Below, one piece after another: positions 1 through 63,900 of a stretch of DNA of 64,000 bases; the first letter of the stretch is position 1; every line of letters starts with the position of its first letter. A program made the translations under genes and the position numbers. The notes under the pieces are model-generated. The model saw only the letters and a program-made list of their open reading frames with translations, was not told where the DNA came from and did no database searches. Source of the DNA: Litomosoides sigmodontis. Lineage: Eukaryota > Nematoda > Chromadorea > Rhabditida > Onchocercidae. The DNA lies in contig OY718804.1 in NCBI GenBank assembly GCA_963070105.1, positions 3,799,317 through 3,863,316 of the forward strand, given 5' to 3'.

Positions 1-2104
1 TTCCCATCTCGATTGTTCTGAACAAAAGGTTTGTTATTTTATTTATTTAATCCTACCATTTTTGCACATGTGTGCGTGCATGAATTGCAGTACTTGTGGT
101 GGAATGCGTTCATTAGGATAACCGAGAAATGCGCATGTTCCTTTTTCGTAATTTTATTAAGGAAAATGAACAAAAGTCTTTCGTGTTAATTACACAAAAA
201 GTTGGTGTCAGGTTAACCTACGATCTCCATTTGTTTGACCACCCAGAAGCGGACTTTTTATGCAGCAGATTTGGTGTTAAGGAATAAGTTTTGTTTATTT
301 ATATCTGGAAGTCGATTAATGGGAATTTTTACACTCGATAATTTACGGAAATTTGATTTGCAAATATGCAGAAACCCATGACGTTGCAGTTTTCTGCTTT
401 AGATTGTTTACTCTCGATGTAACTGATAAGCTTTTTAGTGCCATGGAGCGTTATGAAAAAGCATTTGAATTTATGTGGCTTCTACTTTCGACTGATTTTC
501 GACTTACTGCTACTTTGCAAGATCACCACTGCTTTATGAAAAATGAACCATTGTCTGGTTTGTTTCAGTTGTTATATTTTTGCTGGAAATAGGTGCACAA
601 TTTTTATGTATAGAATATTATTTGCTTTTTTTAGTTTGTAATTTGTGAAGACATTTGTAATGAAGCAGATCATGTATGGGATGTTTGTTTTTAATACTTA
701 GATTATTTGACCAATGTTCTATTCGCTGTTGAATAACTGTTCAAGAATGAATATAATTAGTCATTTCAGATGCAACACTCGTCGTAAATATATTCACTGT
801 TTTATTTGCTCGAATGTCTCAAGTTCTGAGCACTGTGCGTTCCTACATCTCACGTAGTGTAAGTTCTTTTATCTTTTACGGTACATTAAATCAGGGATCA
901 TTCATCTCGAATAAAATAAATAATTTGTATATTACACTTAACAATTATTAATTTTTTTACATCTTTTAGTCTTAGCTAGAAAATGTAGTTTATTTTACAT
1001 CTATAATTCCTCAAATTATTTCTTTGTGAAAGCAATAAAATATTAAAAATACTTGCATAGTTATTTTGCAGATTGTTTTACGCCTTCGACCAGCATTGTT
1101 TCTGGCAATGGACAACGTTGGTGATCTAGATGGTCTCATTGATGCACATAATCGATATCTTGGACAACTAGAAAAGAGCCTTTTCTTGAATGATGAAAGC
1201 ATGGTAAAAATGCTTTTATTTTCGAATACCTTGATTTTTCCGTGCTATTTTTAACTTTCAAGTAATTGATGCAGACTAAAAGTGCATTGTTTTTCAGGTA
1301 CTGCATAACATATTTTGTGTAGTTTTCTCATTAATAACAGATCTTCTTGAATACTATACCGCCTTTCGATCAGAGGTAAATTGTATTTATATTTCTTCAA
1401 GACTGATTTTTTTATGTGTACGATATGAAAAAAATTCGTCAATATCATGCGCTCTAATATAGAGCACTTGAATTTAATTCCAATTCTTGAATGCCTTAAT
1501 TTCAGATGATTGATACAATTGAGGCTCGTAAGCGTTTTAGTGAACAGCAAAGAAAATTAACTGGTAAAGATTTTTACGATACCAAATTTTTCGAACAAGA
1601 GGAAGAACGAATTCATTTGGAAGAATTGCAGCAACATTTGGAAGAATACTATCAACCAAAAGTGAAAACTCTAAATTCTAAATTTGTGGTTGGTTTAGTC
1701 ATTATAATTAAAGTGTTCTAATTACTTCATCAACAGTCCTAAATTTAAATTTATTTACGGTAGTTATGGTAGTTAAAACCATTTAATGTTTATCAGATCT
1801 ACAAGAGAAAGAATGTTTGTCAGATCTACAAGAGAAAGAATGTTTTTGGACGTATGGATTTATAATATAGGAAGGAACGATACAAATATATCAATTATTC
1901 GGTTTTTAATCTAACACAGCATTTCATTAATATTAATTGGAGTAAAGCGCTTCTTTTACTATCAAACCATGTAATTATCATATTTTTCAGCTTCTTATGC
2001 GAGATATACTCAATATTTTAACAGCACCACCGCGCAAATCACATTATGTTGAACTTGCGCTGCAGCTAGATTTGACCGGCTTTTATCGACATTGTGAAAT
2101 TTAA
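1..2104 (+). CDS. Gamma-tubulin complex component (GCP2/GCP3 type), C-terminal exons, 5' end outside window
   Basis: This gene encodes a subunit of the gamma-tubulin complex, which nucleates microtubules at centrosomes. Seven exons join in consistent phase: 1-28, 439-557, 770-858, 1072-1203, 1298-1375, 1506-1688 and 1991-2104, with the stop TAA at 2102-2104. The joined protein keeps the order of the GCP C-terminal domain: a P-I-S-I-V-L-N-K segment running into a hydrophobic helix (AMERYEKAFEFMWLL), then D-L-D-x-L-I-x-A-H-x-R-Y-L (about 1114-1167), a charged Glu/Gln helix (about 1518-1656), and the terminal L-D-L-x-G-F-Y motif typical of GCP2 and GCP3. The first exon is short and rests on phase and family match. 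Sequence upstream of the window would hold the N-terminal two thirds. I cannot decide between GCP2 (GIP-2) and GCP3 (GIP-1). Two possible poly(A) signals lie at 2632 and 2788. Confidence 0.82.
1793..1845 (+). repeat. Perfect 27-bp tandem duplication
   Basis: TCAGATCTACAAGAGAAAGA plus six more bases occurs at 1793-1818 and again at 1820-1845 without mismatch, in the last GCP intron. Confidence 0.95.
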
Positions 2105-2631
2105 TGACAATTTCCAAAGACAGCTCTAGATCTCTACATATCATTTCCTACTGAGTGGTTCAGCTTTAAGTGTCAGGTTTTTAAAAATTATTTTATCATT
2201 ATGTTGTTTACGGCCGTTCACTTTTATATTTCATTCGGTTCTAATTAGTAAAAGATATATACATAAAGCAATCACTGTGCTGGCTACCGTGATTCAGGTT
2301 GTTTTACTCTTTCGCGTTTCTATGTGCAATTTGTTATCGCATTGTGTCAAGAATAATGAAAGGCTGCCTTTGTTTTCACCAAGTAGTTCATCAGTAAATC
2401 CGCTCATCTGAACGCTGTCATTCCAATTGTGTTTGGATTGTAATTCCACAGCTTGCACTTTATTTTTTGTACTTTCTCTTGGAGGTCTTTCTCAGAGATT
2501 CGACTTTGTTACTTGTATTCTTGTAATCATGTGTTACAGATTATTTGAAGGTTTCATAATGAAATCGCAAAACAAAAAGCTCGTATTGTTGTCAACTTTG
2601 TTTAAGACAGGAAAACATAGGATGGGTTTTC

Positions 2632-2637
2632 AATAAA
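2632..2637 (+). promoter_or_regulatory. Candidate poly(A) signal of the GCP gene
   Basis: AATAAA lies about 530 nt after the GCP stop codon. A second copy is at 2788-2793. Which one is used cannot be told from sequence. Confidence 0.4.
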
Positions 2638-3862
2638 CATGTATTCAACGTAGTTTGTCAGTAAACTTGTGGCTTTAGCCTATTTCTCTACTGTAATATA
2701 ATATAATTTTCCAGTGTTTTAGTATTTGTCCAGTTTGTTGGTCATGCCTTTTATTTGTTGCTTTTCAAAGTGCAATTTATGAAGTGCAATAAAAAATTAA
2801 AACTGGTATCCTACGCTGTTATTTAGTATCATTGTGTAATTGATAAGTTTGTTTCGAAGGCTATTTTTTTTGTAATTTGTCTTAATTGGGCTGGTGTCCT
2901 TTCAGTAGCTGTTTATAAAATAAAATGTGGAAGTAAAATGTACTAAGAAATATATTTTTGTCGCCAGAGAGACATGAACTAAATTTATCTTAATTGACAA
3001 TTGACCTTCAGTGACACGGTGTAAACATCTGGCGCTCATGAAATTTACATACTTGGGGGATAGTTAATTCATTAGAATTCCTCATTTACATGCAAAATAA
3101 TTGCTTCCACTTCATTCAAAGCTCATCCCAATAAATAACAATGACAGGATTGAAGCCAATGAGTAATAAGACTTCTATAGTGATGTTGTACTGCCTGGAT
3201 GGATGTTTGACGCAATCTTATAGGCGGAAAATGTCACGGGATGACACATCAGGAAAATCTAACGGCAAGCAGTGAACAGGCGAGTGGAAGAGTTGATATT
3301 TTGATAAATTGTAATAATCATGTAACACTTTGATTGTAGTATTTCAATCACTTCATTGTGTAGTAAACTACCAAAACATTTTGTAAGGGATAAAATTTCT
3401 AGTGAGGAAGAAGAGAACAAATCCTCGTTTGAAACTTTCAAATGTGCCGTATGGAAATAACTGCTCGCTAAAATAATTCTGCATTTACAGAACCAAAGAA
3501 TATTACACATCAATTTTTGGGATGTATTATGCAAATTGGCAAAATCGTTCGCTCTGTTGGTATTTCTTTTTTGTGTGGAAAAAAAGCAGAGAGAAAGGCG
3601 AAGAAGCGAAGAGGAACGATGGGTGCTGTACAAAGAGAGTGGAAACAGATAGACGTAGCGAACGAAATTTATTTTCACATTTTTGTAAAAATGTCTTCCT
3701 TTTTTTTTTCAGTCATTTTTGCCATCGTTGCAATTATTATTTTCGCTTTTTGCGCATTCCTCGCCTCAAAATGTATTCTAACCCTTTTTGAATGGACGAA
3801 ATTGTTATTTACATTTGGATGAAATACGACCTCCAACCGATTTGCGGTGGAAGATTTGGTGA

Positions 3863-3898
3863 CACAGAGAGAGAGAGAGTGAGAGAGAGAGAGAGAGG
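3863..3898. repeat. GA microsatellite
   Basis: Near-perfect (GA)n run interrupted by one GTGA. Confidence 0.9.
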
Positions 3899-5656
3899 TA
3901 TTTCACATCGTCCTACTCATCCCGCTCTACAGGCATTCATTACCCCTATTTGATGATGATGAAATTCTTTCATATTTTTCGATTATTTTAATTTTAACTT
4001 TGTAGAGCATTTTAATTTTTAGAAAAAAACGATCTATTTTTAGAAACGAAAAATTTGTATTAAATTTTTTATAATTGAAATATTCTGCATTGAGTAATTT
4101 TTTTTAGAAAGTTTAATTGTCCCACTGAAAATGTGTGAAATTAATGCTTGACTTTCTAGTGTTTGTTTGAAAAAGAGCCTAGACTTTAGGTTCACTTACG
4201 AATTGTTCAGCGTTAAGTAGGAATAGTTCAAATTATCCATTGGTACTTAATTTAACTGCAGAAATTACTTCATGTCTGTGGTAGACATCAATCAACTAAT
4301 AATGAAATAAAGCATGTCTATGAAGAAGTACTATAATTTAAATGTGATTTCAAATTTTAAATGGTCAGCATCTGTTTGTTTATTGACTAACGCGTATATG
4401 ACCTTTTCTTAAATCTCTCACTCAAATTGCTAGCTGTGTTTACTTTTAATTATTGTCACGTTGACGGCAGTGTTGGAGAATGTATTTACAGCGATTATTC
4501 CAGTCATCTGGTAGCCACAAATTTTCATGAGAAGTGCAATGATCGATTTGAACAAAAAATAATTTGATCATTTTAATTTTGTTGTAAAATATTATTTCAT
4601 CTTTTTTTCAAAAAAAAATTATCCTAAAAAGTATGCATTGGAAATGTTTGCAATGTCTGAATGAATTTTTAATAAAATCAAAAAGCAAAAGGAACTGATT
4701 TGAAATTGTTGCAAGACTTCTGAGCAATATGTCATTTAGGTTTTTGGTGAAAGATCAATGAAAATAAATCAAAGTACGACAAATATGTGATAAATCATAA
4801 AATGGAGCAACAAATTTTCATACAACTACAAATTGCAGCGATGTTCTGCAATGTTGTCAGATGGTGTTAAAATTGAAATTTTTTTCTTTGAATAGAACTG
4901 GTAGAACATTTTACAAACATTTCAATTATATCATTTTTTGATCACATCTTCCGCGCAATAAGAATTTCAGATTGGTATCATTTCCTAGCAATTAGTAAAT
5001 TAATTGAATTGAGGGTGTTGTCATCGATGGGTCAGGTGTGTGGTCAGCACAGTGCTTCCTATTGTGCAATTATACAAGCAAACAATAATTGAGACGATAA
5101 TGCCTGTTCCAGAAATCTATCTTTTATTTGCACGGACTAACCTCCTCCTGAAAGTTTAACTGGTAACTTAACTCTATGAATGCAACGTTTACGAGAAGGT
5201 TGAGAGTGAGGAAGGAGAAATGAGCAATTATCACTCGCACAATGGTCTAATCAATTGACCATTTCCATCTTATCATGTTCGGCAGGAGCAATTCCCTCTT
5301 CGATATATATCATTCGAAAAAAAAAAGCAAAAGCAATGAAATAGATTTTGATGAAATATCGAAATTTTGTGAATTTTTGCAAACTTTGTGCTGTTTGTTT
5401 GTTAAGGCAGCTCGATAGAAGTAAATAACCTGTTGATTACATTACTGTTATATGTTAGTTAGCGTGTACCACCTGTTACTTCCAGTGGATTCTGGAGGAG
5501 CTTCTGAATTCTGGACTCTCGTCTCACTGGTGGATACTTCTCTTGCCTCATTTCAATAATTCGTTTTATCATTTCGATCATCTCCGTACACTTTCAGTCT
5601 TCACTTTTGAAGGAGGCGTACAACTGGTTACTGCTTGGTGTGATGTAATTATCAAT

Positions 5657-5678
5657 TTGTTTACTTGTTGTTGTTTAC
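5657..5678 (+). promoter_or_regulatory. Paired forkhead-type sites upstream of mig-10
   Basis: Two exact TTGTTTAC octamers start at 5657 and 5671, 14 bp apart. TTGTTTAC is the DAF-16/FOXO binding element known from Caenorhabditis. The pair lies about 1.7 kb upstream of the first mig-10 coding exon. Use as a regulatory site is inferred; single octamers arise easily by chance in AT-rich DNA, but a close pair less so. Confidence 0.35.
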
Positions 5679-7374
5679 CTTTACTTTTAATCGAGGGAAC
5701 TGTATTTGCTCGCTTCCACATACTATCATATGCATTATTTTGAACTTTGCAAAAAAAGACAATTCTATTATTTACTTTTTCATCGTTTGCTCGCTTCACG
5801 CTCATCTCATTTTCCTCTTCTTAGTTTGCTTAGCTTAAATGCTTTTTGATGATGCGAACGTTGTCAAATTTTCCCATCCATAATTTTATCACTTTGAAAT
5901 GTTAGCACCAATGCGTGTGCGTACGTGCGTGCATCTTTTGTACGCATATTGACCACTATCTTCTACTACCATGCATATCATTAATTACGATTGCTACTAA
6001 TTGGACATTGATTAAGTAAAATTATTGCATCTTGTTATATTCGAATATTGAGGATGAAACTAATGCATTATTACACTCATTAACTTTTCATAATTTATTT
6101 ACTAATAAAATTTTAATTTTCCAAACTAATTTATGCACAAATGTTTAACAGATTTGCTCTTAGACACTTGTTAAATCTTCCGTTTGAAAGTTTTAAATTT
6201 CGGTAGTAAACAGACATCCAGAACATTGATGTTTTCCTTTTCATTCTTACAGTATTTATTTTGGTCACTCTGCATTGCAATAACAATGACGGTAGATAGG
6301 TGGGCAAAGAGGAATGTAATTGACGAAATAAGCACGGTAAGTAAGGATAATTCATTGGTCATCGGTCAACAGATGATGATCGATCTTTCAACTACGATGT
6401 CTAGATATCACGTTAAAGTTTGTTGCTGGTCACTGCTGTGGTCGGAAAATGATTTGCTATAGCTACTAGTAATTGAGTGACCAATAATTTATACCTCCAA
6501 ACTTTGATGGTAATTTCTTCTTGAAATATTTTCAAATTATCCCACGCTCTCACACAGTTGTTAATTATTCACGAACATGCAACGGATGTATTCCAATTTT
6601 GCTAATGTTTTCCAGCTGATAGTTTTTTCTCAAAAAAACGAGGATGGTGTTTTTCATCAAAAGCGAAGAGGATTCTGTAGCACTAAATTCTGGAACTCCA
6701 CTTACTGTATTCCGGAATTTTCATTAGCCAATTAGTGTGTGAAATGACTGAATAAACGATAAATTAATTTGAATAAGATATTTTAAAATAATTTACAAGT
6801 TTATGCATCCTCAAATAGCTTTGTATTATTGTGAAATGCTGTGGTTACATGAAAATTATTTTCTATTATTGAATGTTTATTTACATTTTGAAAATTTCTC
6901 AAAAATAGAAGTATTAAAATGAACATTTGAGCAACTGCAACCGATTAATTTGTTTGATAAGTTAATACGAAGGCATTGCAATGTGTTATTGTTGACTTTT
7001 CCGGCTAAGTTTCATTTCGAACATTGAAATGTTTTAACTTATACTTCAAAGACTAAGTAAGTGACGTATCTAAGAATACTTCATTATTTCGTTTCCCACG
7101 TTTTCCATTAATTGGTTTCTTCTTACTCAACTCATTTACCTTTTTCCTCTTAACATTTCTTACACTCTCAAGTAGCAATTAAAATTTTGAATTCTATTTG
7201 AAGCATTTCATTTTATGCAAAGTATTGTAAGAAGGAACCGATTAAATTTACAAAGCATATCTTTCAATTGTGTCATTTTGTGCAAATTTATTGAAATCGT
7301 TCACGAAAAATTAGACGTTTGAATTTAATTTCTTCAAAAATTCATTTTTTTTTCTTCATCTCCAGACGAAAGGC

Positions 7375-36660
<29,286 letters not shown>

Positions 36661-37005
36661 ATTCTTTCAATTCTCCTTCCTCAACATTGTTATTATTGAG
36701 AAGCATCACTGTCATTTTTGAATTAAATATTTCCAAATTTCTTTTCGTTTGTATTTTCACATACCACAAAACTGTAGCACTAATAATTTCACGTATGCGT
36801 GTGCTTTTACGTTATTCTTATCCGACGTCTGCATTTTTTTTTTCGCGTTCTTTTGCATTAGAATGTTTCTTGTTGAAGTTGGTGAATTTTTAACTTTCAT
36901 GAGCTATAGTTATTTACTATTTGTAAAAAAAATTTTAGCCGCCTTTTTTACAATTTATCATTATTTAATGAAAATTTAATTAAAACTTCTTTATCGATCC
37001 ATCAG

Positions 37006-37616
37006 AAGTGGAGATGATTTGGTTGCTAATTTGAAGAATCGTCTCAATGCTGTGTACACTGTAGAGGTAGGTAATTTGCTAGAAACGGTGTTTCTTTTAT
37101 TTGATCCTTTGTATATATGCAACAATAACCTTTCAACATTGTTCTGCCAATTCACATTCAAAATTCTTTCTTTGAAACATTTCTTGCCATTTATCTCGTT
37201 GAATTGAGCAATTAAAATTAATTCTCAAAAAAAAAATTTTATTCTTATCCTAAAATTAAGTGGAAATTATGTGAGAATGATTGACATTTGAACATTGCTG
37301 AGAGTGTTAAAAGCCCTCATTTGATGATGTGCTAAAGCCTATTATTTTAAACTATTTTACAATTTTCCTGAGTGACCACTTCTTTCGCAACACTCAGTAA
37401 CCATCATTGTGTATCAAATAACTGTTCTTCACTGACCTGTAATAAAATCAATGCATTGCTGCAAATTTCACTTCCAATTCGTACCGGCTAAAGGTTATTA
37501 TTGTGCCATGAATGAGAAATTTCAAGAGCGAGCTATCACCTCAGGAGCCAGACGTACTGGAACATTTCCGTGTCATACAGAAATTTGATAGTGGAACTCG
37601 ATATCTTGAAATTTGA
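37006..37616 (+). CDS. Possible alternative 3' exons of mig-10
   Basis: Exon 37006-37066 (acceptor CATCAG, donor GTAGGT) encodes SGDDLVANLKNRLNAVYTVE when entered in phase 2, which the alternative donor at 36245 supplies. It leaves in phase 0. A following exon 37545-37616 (acceptor CACCTCAG) adds 23 residues and a TGA (37614-37616). Together they would replace the last helix. The sequence looks coding and all phases agree, but this is inference. AATAAA at 37441 or 37895 could serve either ending. Confidence 0.45.
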
Positions 37617-38693
37617 TCTTTTAAATGTGATTGCGGAATCAGGGGTACGTACGAATTTGATGGTAGAAGCCGGTATCTTCAAAGCAGAAGCACTGAAGTG
37701 AAAAAAAGTGGTATCATTCCTCCAGCTGATATTTCGATGAAAAGCGATGCAAATGATAGGATGGAAGCTTTAATCAGTTGTGAATCGTTTAGCATAAAAT
37801 ATTTGTTTGAGATAAATTTTTTTCATGCGACTAAATGCTAGCTAATCAGGGAGTGATTTAAATAGGCAATGACAAAAAAAACAATACAATACTAAATAAA
37901 GCAAGAACGACAACCACTCATTGACACGAAACGAGAGAGAGGGAGAGAGACAGAGAGAGGCGAAACGTTGTAGGAAAGTTCTCACATGAAAGATATAATG
38001 GAAATGAATGATTAACTTTAAAATAATAAATGAAAATGTAATACATAGCTATGATAATAGTATAGTATTAGTAGTAGTCTAATGGTTACAGTAATCACGG
38101 CGGATCTTTGTTGCACTGCAGTGAAAGATAATCCTACAGTAGTGGATCGTACAGCAATCACAATGAATTATTGTTACAATACGGTGAAATTTATACCAAC
38201 CAACGAAAAAAACAACGTGAACAAGTTCGATAAAATACCGTATAAAATATGTGGCACAAATTCTTTTCATAAGCTTGAAACTTCAGCAACTGTTATAGTT
38301 TATCGTGAATAATACGAAAAAAATAAATTCATATGGAACGAAAAACGTGTTCGTTTCACTTTTGTCAAAGTGATCAAATGAATTTTGATGTTTTTGAATC
38401 GAAATTTGTAAGAAATACATTTCATTTCTATATCATATTTTGACATGAAACATTTCTTCCTTTGTCGTTTTGATAATTTTATAAAATATTCTAGAAGTTC
38501 ATAGCAAATGATTTTTGGAGGGAAAAAACACAAATACAGTAATGATATATATATATATATGTTTATTATTGAGCTTACATCTTTTTCGTCTTATAAACTA
38601 TAAAAGATTTGAGCTTACGACGAGTTTGTGAAAGGAAGGAAAAAAACAAAATAAGCATTTGCAGAAAAAATACAAAATATTTTTTTGAAAATT
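37617..38693. other. Intergenic region between converging genes
   Basis: This is the 3' flank of mig-10 and the 3'UTR of the - strand gene. It holds a GA tract (about 37933-37959), a short TA run (38546-38560), an imperfect copy of the end of the 37545 exon (37648-37682) and poly(A) signals for both strands. A 76-codon + strand ORF at 38082-38312 has no supporting splice sites or domain. Confidence 0.6.
38562..38567 (-). promoter_or_regulatory. Candidate poly(A) signal of the - strand gene
   Basis: AATAAA read on the - strand, about 130 nt after the stop at 38694. Confidence 0.6.
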
Positions 38694-60369
<21,676 letters not shown>

Positions 60370-60818
60370 TTCGTGTACAATATATTACTTAATTACTGGA
60401 AATGTTGCTACTAAATACTTAAGTCTCTTATCACGCGAAAATCGATCGCTATATGAAAGGAATGGCACAACCAATCATATTTTAAGTAAATTTTTTTTTG
60501 GAGTAATGAAGACAATTAATCGTACGTGTAATTATTATACCGACTAATTCAATGGTTCATCAAGATCGCATCTTAATTAGATCAATCAATTTACAATTCA
60601 AATGTGAATTAAATTAAAATGAGAGGGATCAAGTATCTGATGAAAGGGGAAGTAGGAAAAAGTTGGCGGTGTTTGTCTTCAATGCACAATAGCGCTCCAC
60701 ATTGTAGACGACATTCGCAAATGTTTATGAAGCAAACGAGTCACACAGAGAGCTACGGTGATCAGAGGTTAGTCGGGCGTTGATCGAAGATCACTGATGC
60801 ATGCTACTAGCTACATAC

Positions 60819-60951
60819 GGCAGCTAAAATAGCCATCTTCATTGACAGCTTGGCCATCCAATGATAGTTTGATTTTCAGAAGTTCTTCCTTGGTCCTAGG
60901 AGCCAGGTCGTGGTAGTAGGATGGTCCTGGGCCAAGACTGCACCTTTTCCA
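60819..60951 (-). CDS. Orphan exon, possibly an upstream exon of the - strand gene
   Basis: Acceptor AAATTAG, donor GTATGT. Forty-four codons plus one base: LGPGPSYYHDLAPRTKEELL and so on, ending YFSC. It is relatively GC-rich and looks coding. GPGP followed by a charged helix resembles the GPGP segment of exon 50588-50739. It leaves in phase 1, which fits exon 55491-55777 but not 60310-60369. It could also belong to a gene further upstream, or end at the TAG right after the donor. Confidence 0.45.
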
Positions 60952-60969
60952 CTAATTTCGATAAATTTA

Positions 60970-63900
60970 ATCAGTTTTATTCAAAAAAATGGAACTATAA
61001 TTTCTTACAAAATACTAATGCAAACATCAGTGATAGACAAATCGAAAATTATTATTTATTTCCTAAATGTAAAATTCACTGAATCAGTGATCGCTGATCT
61101 GAAATTTTAAAAATCCAATTTCAACTTAAAAAATGATACGTTGCGAATTATGGATTGAATTTTCTAGCAAGAATGACAAAATTTAAATGAAAGTTTTACA
61201 GCTAATAGTAAGAGGACTTGATGAGTTCGTTGGAAGGCAAATCAAAACAGCTCAAATTTGCTGTTTTACATACGCTCAAGCACACGTCTGGGATAAATGA
61301 AGGATGCATTGATAGAAAGTTAATGCAAAGACAATTTGCATTTTTATAACTTATCAAAACTGAAAATTGAAATACTTAATGAAATCGTTACTTTTATGGT
61401 AAAAAGTTTTTCCAATTTGAACTAGCTTAACAGTTCACATATGTCAAGCCTTAGCTTAATTCCCTTCGCTCTTTAATAAAAGCCTATCGAAATATATGAA
61501 AACGCATAATTTATTGTGAATGAAATTTTTTTCTGCTAATTAAAAGTTCGAAATGAAGAAATAAAAGATTAGGAAACGAAAGATCATTTTTAAAATCAGC
61601 CCCTTAATGTATGATGTGGAAAATTACGCTTCATTTGCATAGCATACAATCTATTGTTAATAGTAAAAATAGCCCATAATTGTGAAGCCTAAATGTGTAC
61701 GTCAGTGGTAATGAATGTAATCAAATGATTGATGTTAGATAAATGAGATTTAATAATTATTAAAAATTAATTCTTGAATTGAAATAGCACTGAACTTTTA
61801 GCTAACTAAATTAATGGGGTAACCTAGTGAAATAATAAATTATTGAAAAGTAATACAAAGAGGCAAAATGATAGGAATGAATAACATATTATTAAAACGT
61901 CCGCCTAAGTGATACTTCCTTCGTCCTCCGTCACACCTCACAATGCTCCCTTATTCTACGGAAATGAATTTTTGCTGGAAAAATTTACAAAATGACCGAA
62001 TTTCATTCAATGCTTCTTTCGCCTTTTGAAATTATCAAAGCCTGAGCGAACAGTTTCATTTTTTTTCTCTAACTTTTTCATTATTTCAATTTTTAACTGT
62101 TATTTTTCTAGAATTTTGTAATGAGACAGTATGAACTATGTCTTTCACTTTCATTTCATTGCAAACTAAATGAAAATAGGCCGCAAGCGTAGCAATGAAT
62201 TAGAAGAATTTAGCTTTTGTCAAAATGCCAAATTCAATTATTCGTTTTTCCACCTTATATCTGTCATTGTTCTTAAAATGAAAACTTTTGCTTAAAAAAA
62301 CCAAAACGAACAATTGTAAATGAAAAACAAAACAGCACAAACGGTAAAATAATAGGACACAAACGGATAGGACATTTATCATTTAAGTTAATTTGGTCCT
62401 AATTTTATTGTAATTTTGGATAAATTTTAACTTTAATTGTAAAAATTTTTAAATACGGAAGAGTTTTGGGAAGGAAATGAATGGCAAAGAAAATTGAGGA
62501 AAAAAATTCCATATTGAAATGTGTGATGTAGCGGAAACTGAAGAAATAGGAGAAAAAAGTGAAAATATTTCCAATGACTCATTTTGTAATTTTGCGGCAG
62601 CTTTTCAAATGACTGCCCATCGATGCTAATTTAAAACTTTTCGTGCAAATTTCAGCAATAACATTACTTCCATTTCAAAATGATCAAAGAGGAAATAAAA
62701 AAAAAAAAAAGACGAGTGCTAATCGTATGAGTTGGAGGAGACGGTAGAGATTACTTGAACATAACAATGTATATGTGTGTGTTCATTTAAATGAATTGAA
62801 ATTGAAATAAATGCTAATTAAGCTAATCATTTTTTTTCAAACAAATAAAATTTTGTCTTTTTTTGTTTCCAATAAACTTAATTACACGAATAAAATTGAG
62901 TGTTATCAAATGACAAAAAATTTGATGAACTACTTCAGCAGGATTGTGTCCGATTGTATGCCGTTATTTTGTCGAAGTGAGTGAGTGATTATGACGATGT
63001 TGATGATGATGGACGATGATGAAAGTATGACATTTAAATGACGATGACCACGATGTAGTCCGGCCGTGGTGATCGTGGCGAGGTGGTGGTGGTGGTATTA
63101 ATTTGTTGAGGAGGAAAGCATAGCACAAGTGCTGGCAGAGAGAGGACCGACCACTTCATCGGTGTGTGATTTCAACGAGGAAATGCCAATCGCATTTTGT
63201 ACTTCCATCTCTCTTCCAGTTGAAAAGCCTGTTTTCCATTCACTTGCACTTGAAGAATATTGTTTCGTAGTAGGTAGGATGGACGTTTGCAATGAATGGT
63301 GCATGAAATTCCAACCAAATTACCACTATTAATTTCAATTTCAAGCAAAAATGAGAGGAGTTGGGTGGCGGAGAAGAGAGAAAAGGTGCGTAGCTGTTGT
63401 TAGGATAACAATGAAAATTGAACTGATATTCATCCCATTTTGGATAATTTAAGAACAGATGGAGACGATGAATGAACCGTTCTCTGTCTGTCTCTTTTTG
63501 ATAAATTAAACTAAATTTCATGTTGGGAATGAATATAGAAGGCATCAGAATTTCATGAATTTTTTCACCTCTCACACTCACTTCGCTTTCGCCATCCACT
63601 GGGCCATCGTTAGCTCAACCAACAGGTGGACAAATTTTAATGAACTAAATCTCTTCCGCTTGAATTCCGCAGTTAGAAGAAAGTGATCGTTTGCTTTACT
63701 TTGATACTTGCTGGCTATTGGTGGTATGGAATTGCAACAGCAAACGTTTTGGAGGAATTGCTAGAATTTAGAAAAAGGTGAAAAAAGTTGAAGACAACAT
63801 GCGATTGTCACGATTAATACAATTTGTGCAAAAAATTAGAGTATAGTAAAATGAAAGTGTTGAATGAAATTGAGAAATTCAATAGGAATGAATAGCAAAC

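Larger units (their letters stand above)
2800..7365. other. Intergenic region between the GCP gene and mig-10
   Basis: I see no supported gene here. The stretch is AT-rich and should hold the 5' regulatory region of mig-10. It contains a GA microsatellite (3863-3898), two forkhead-type TTGTTTAC sites (5657 and 5671) and an ORF without ATG at 5456-5743. Several other short ORFs look like chance, because they have no codon bias, no domain and unsuitable splice sites. Confidence 0.6.

Noticed and set aside
3259..3678. 139-codon - strand ORF
   Set aside because: No domain, no codon bias, no plausible splice context, and a low-complexity Ser/Leu composition.
38082..38312. 76-codon + strand ORF in the 3' intergenic region
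   Set aside because: It lies beyond the mig-10 stop codons with no supporting acceptor or conservation evidence visible.
63098..63332. Overlapping ORFs on both strands near the window end
   Set aside because: No domain, and splice sites do not give a convincing exon on either strand.
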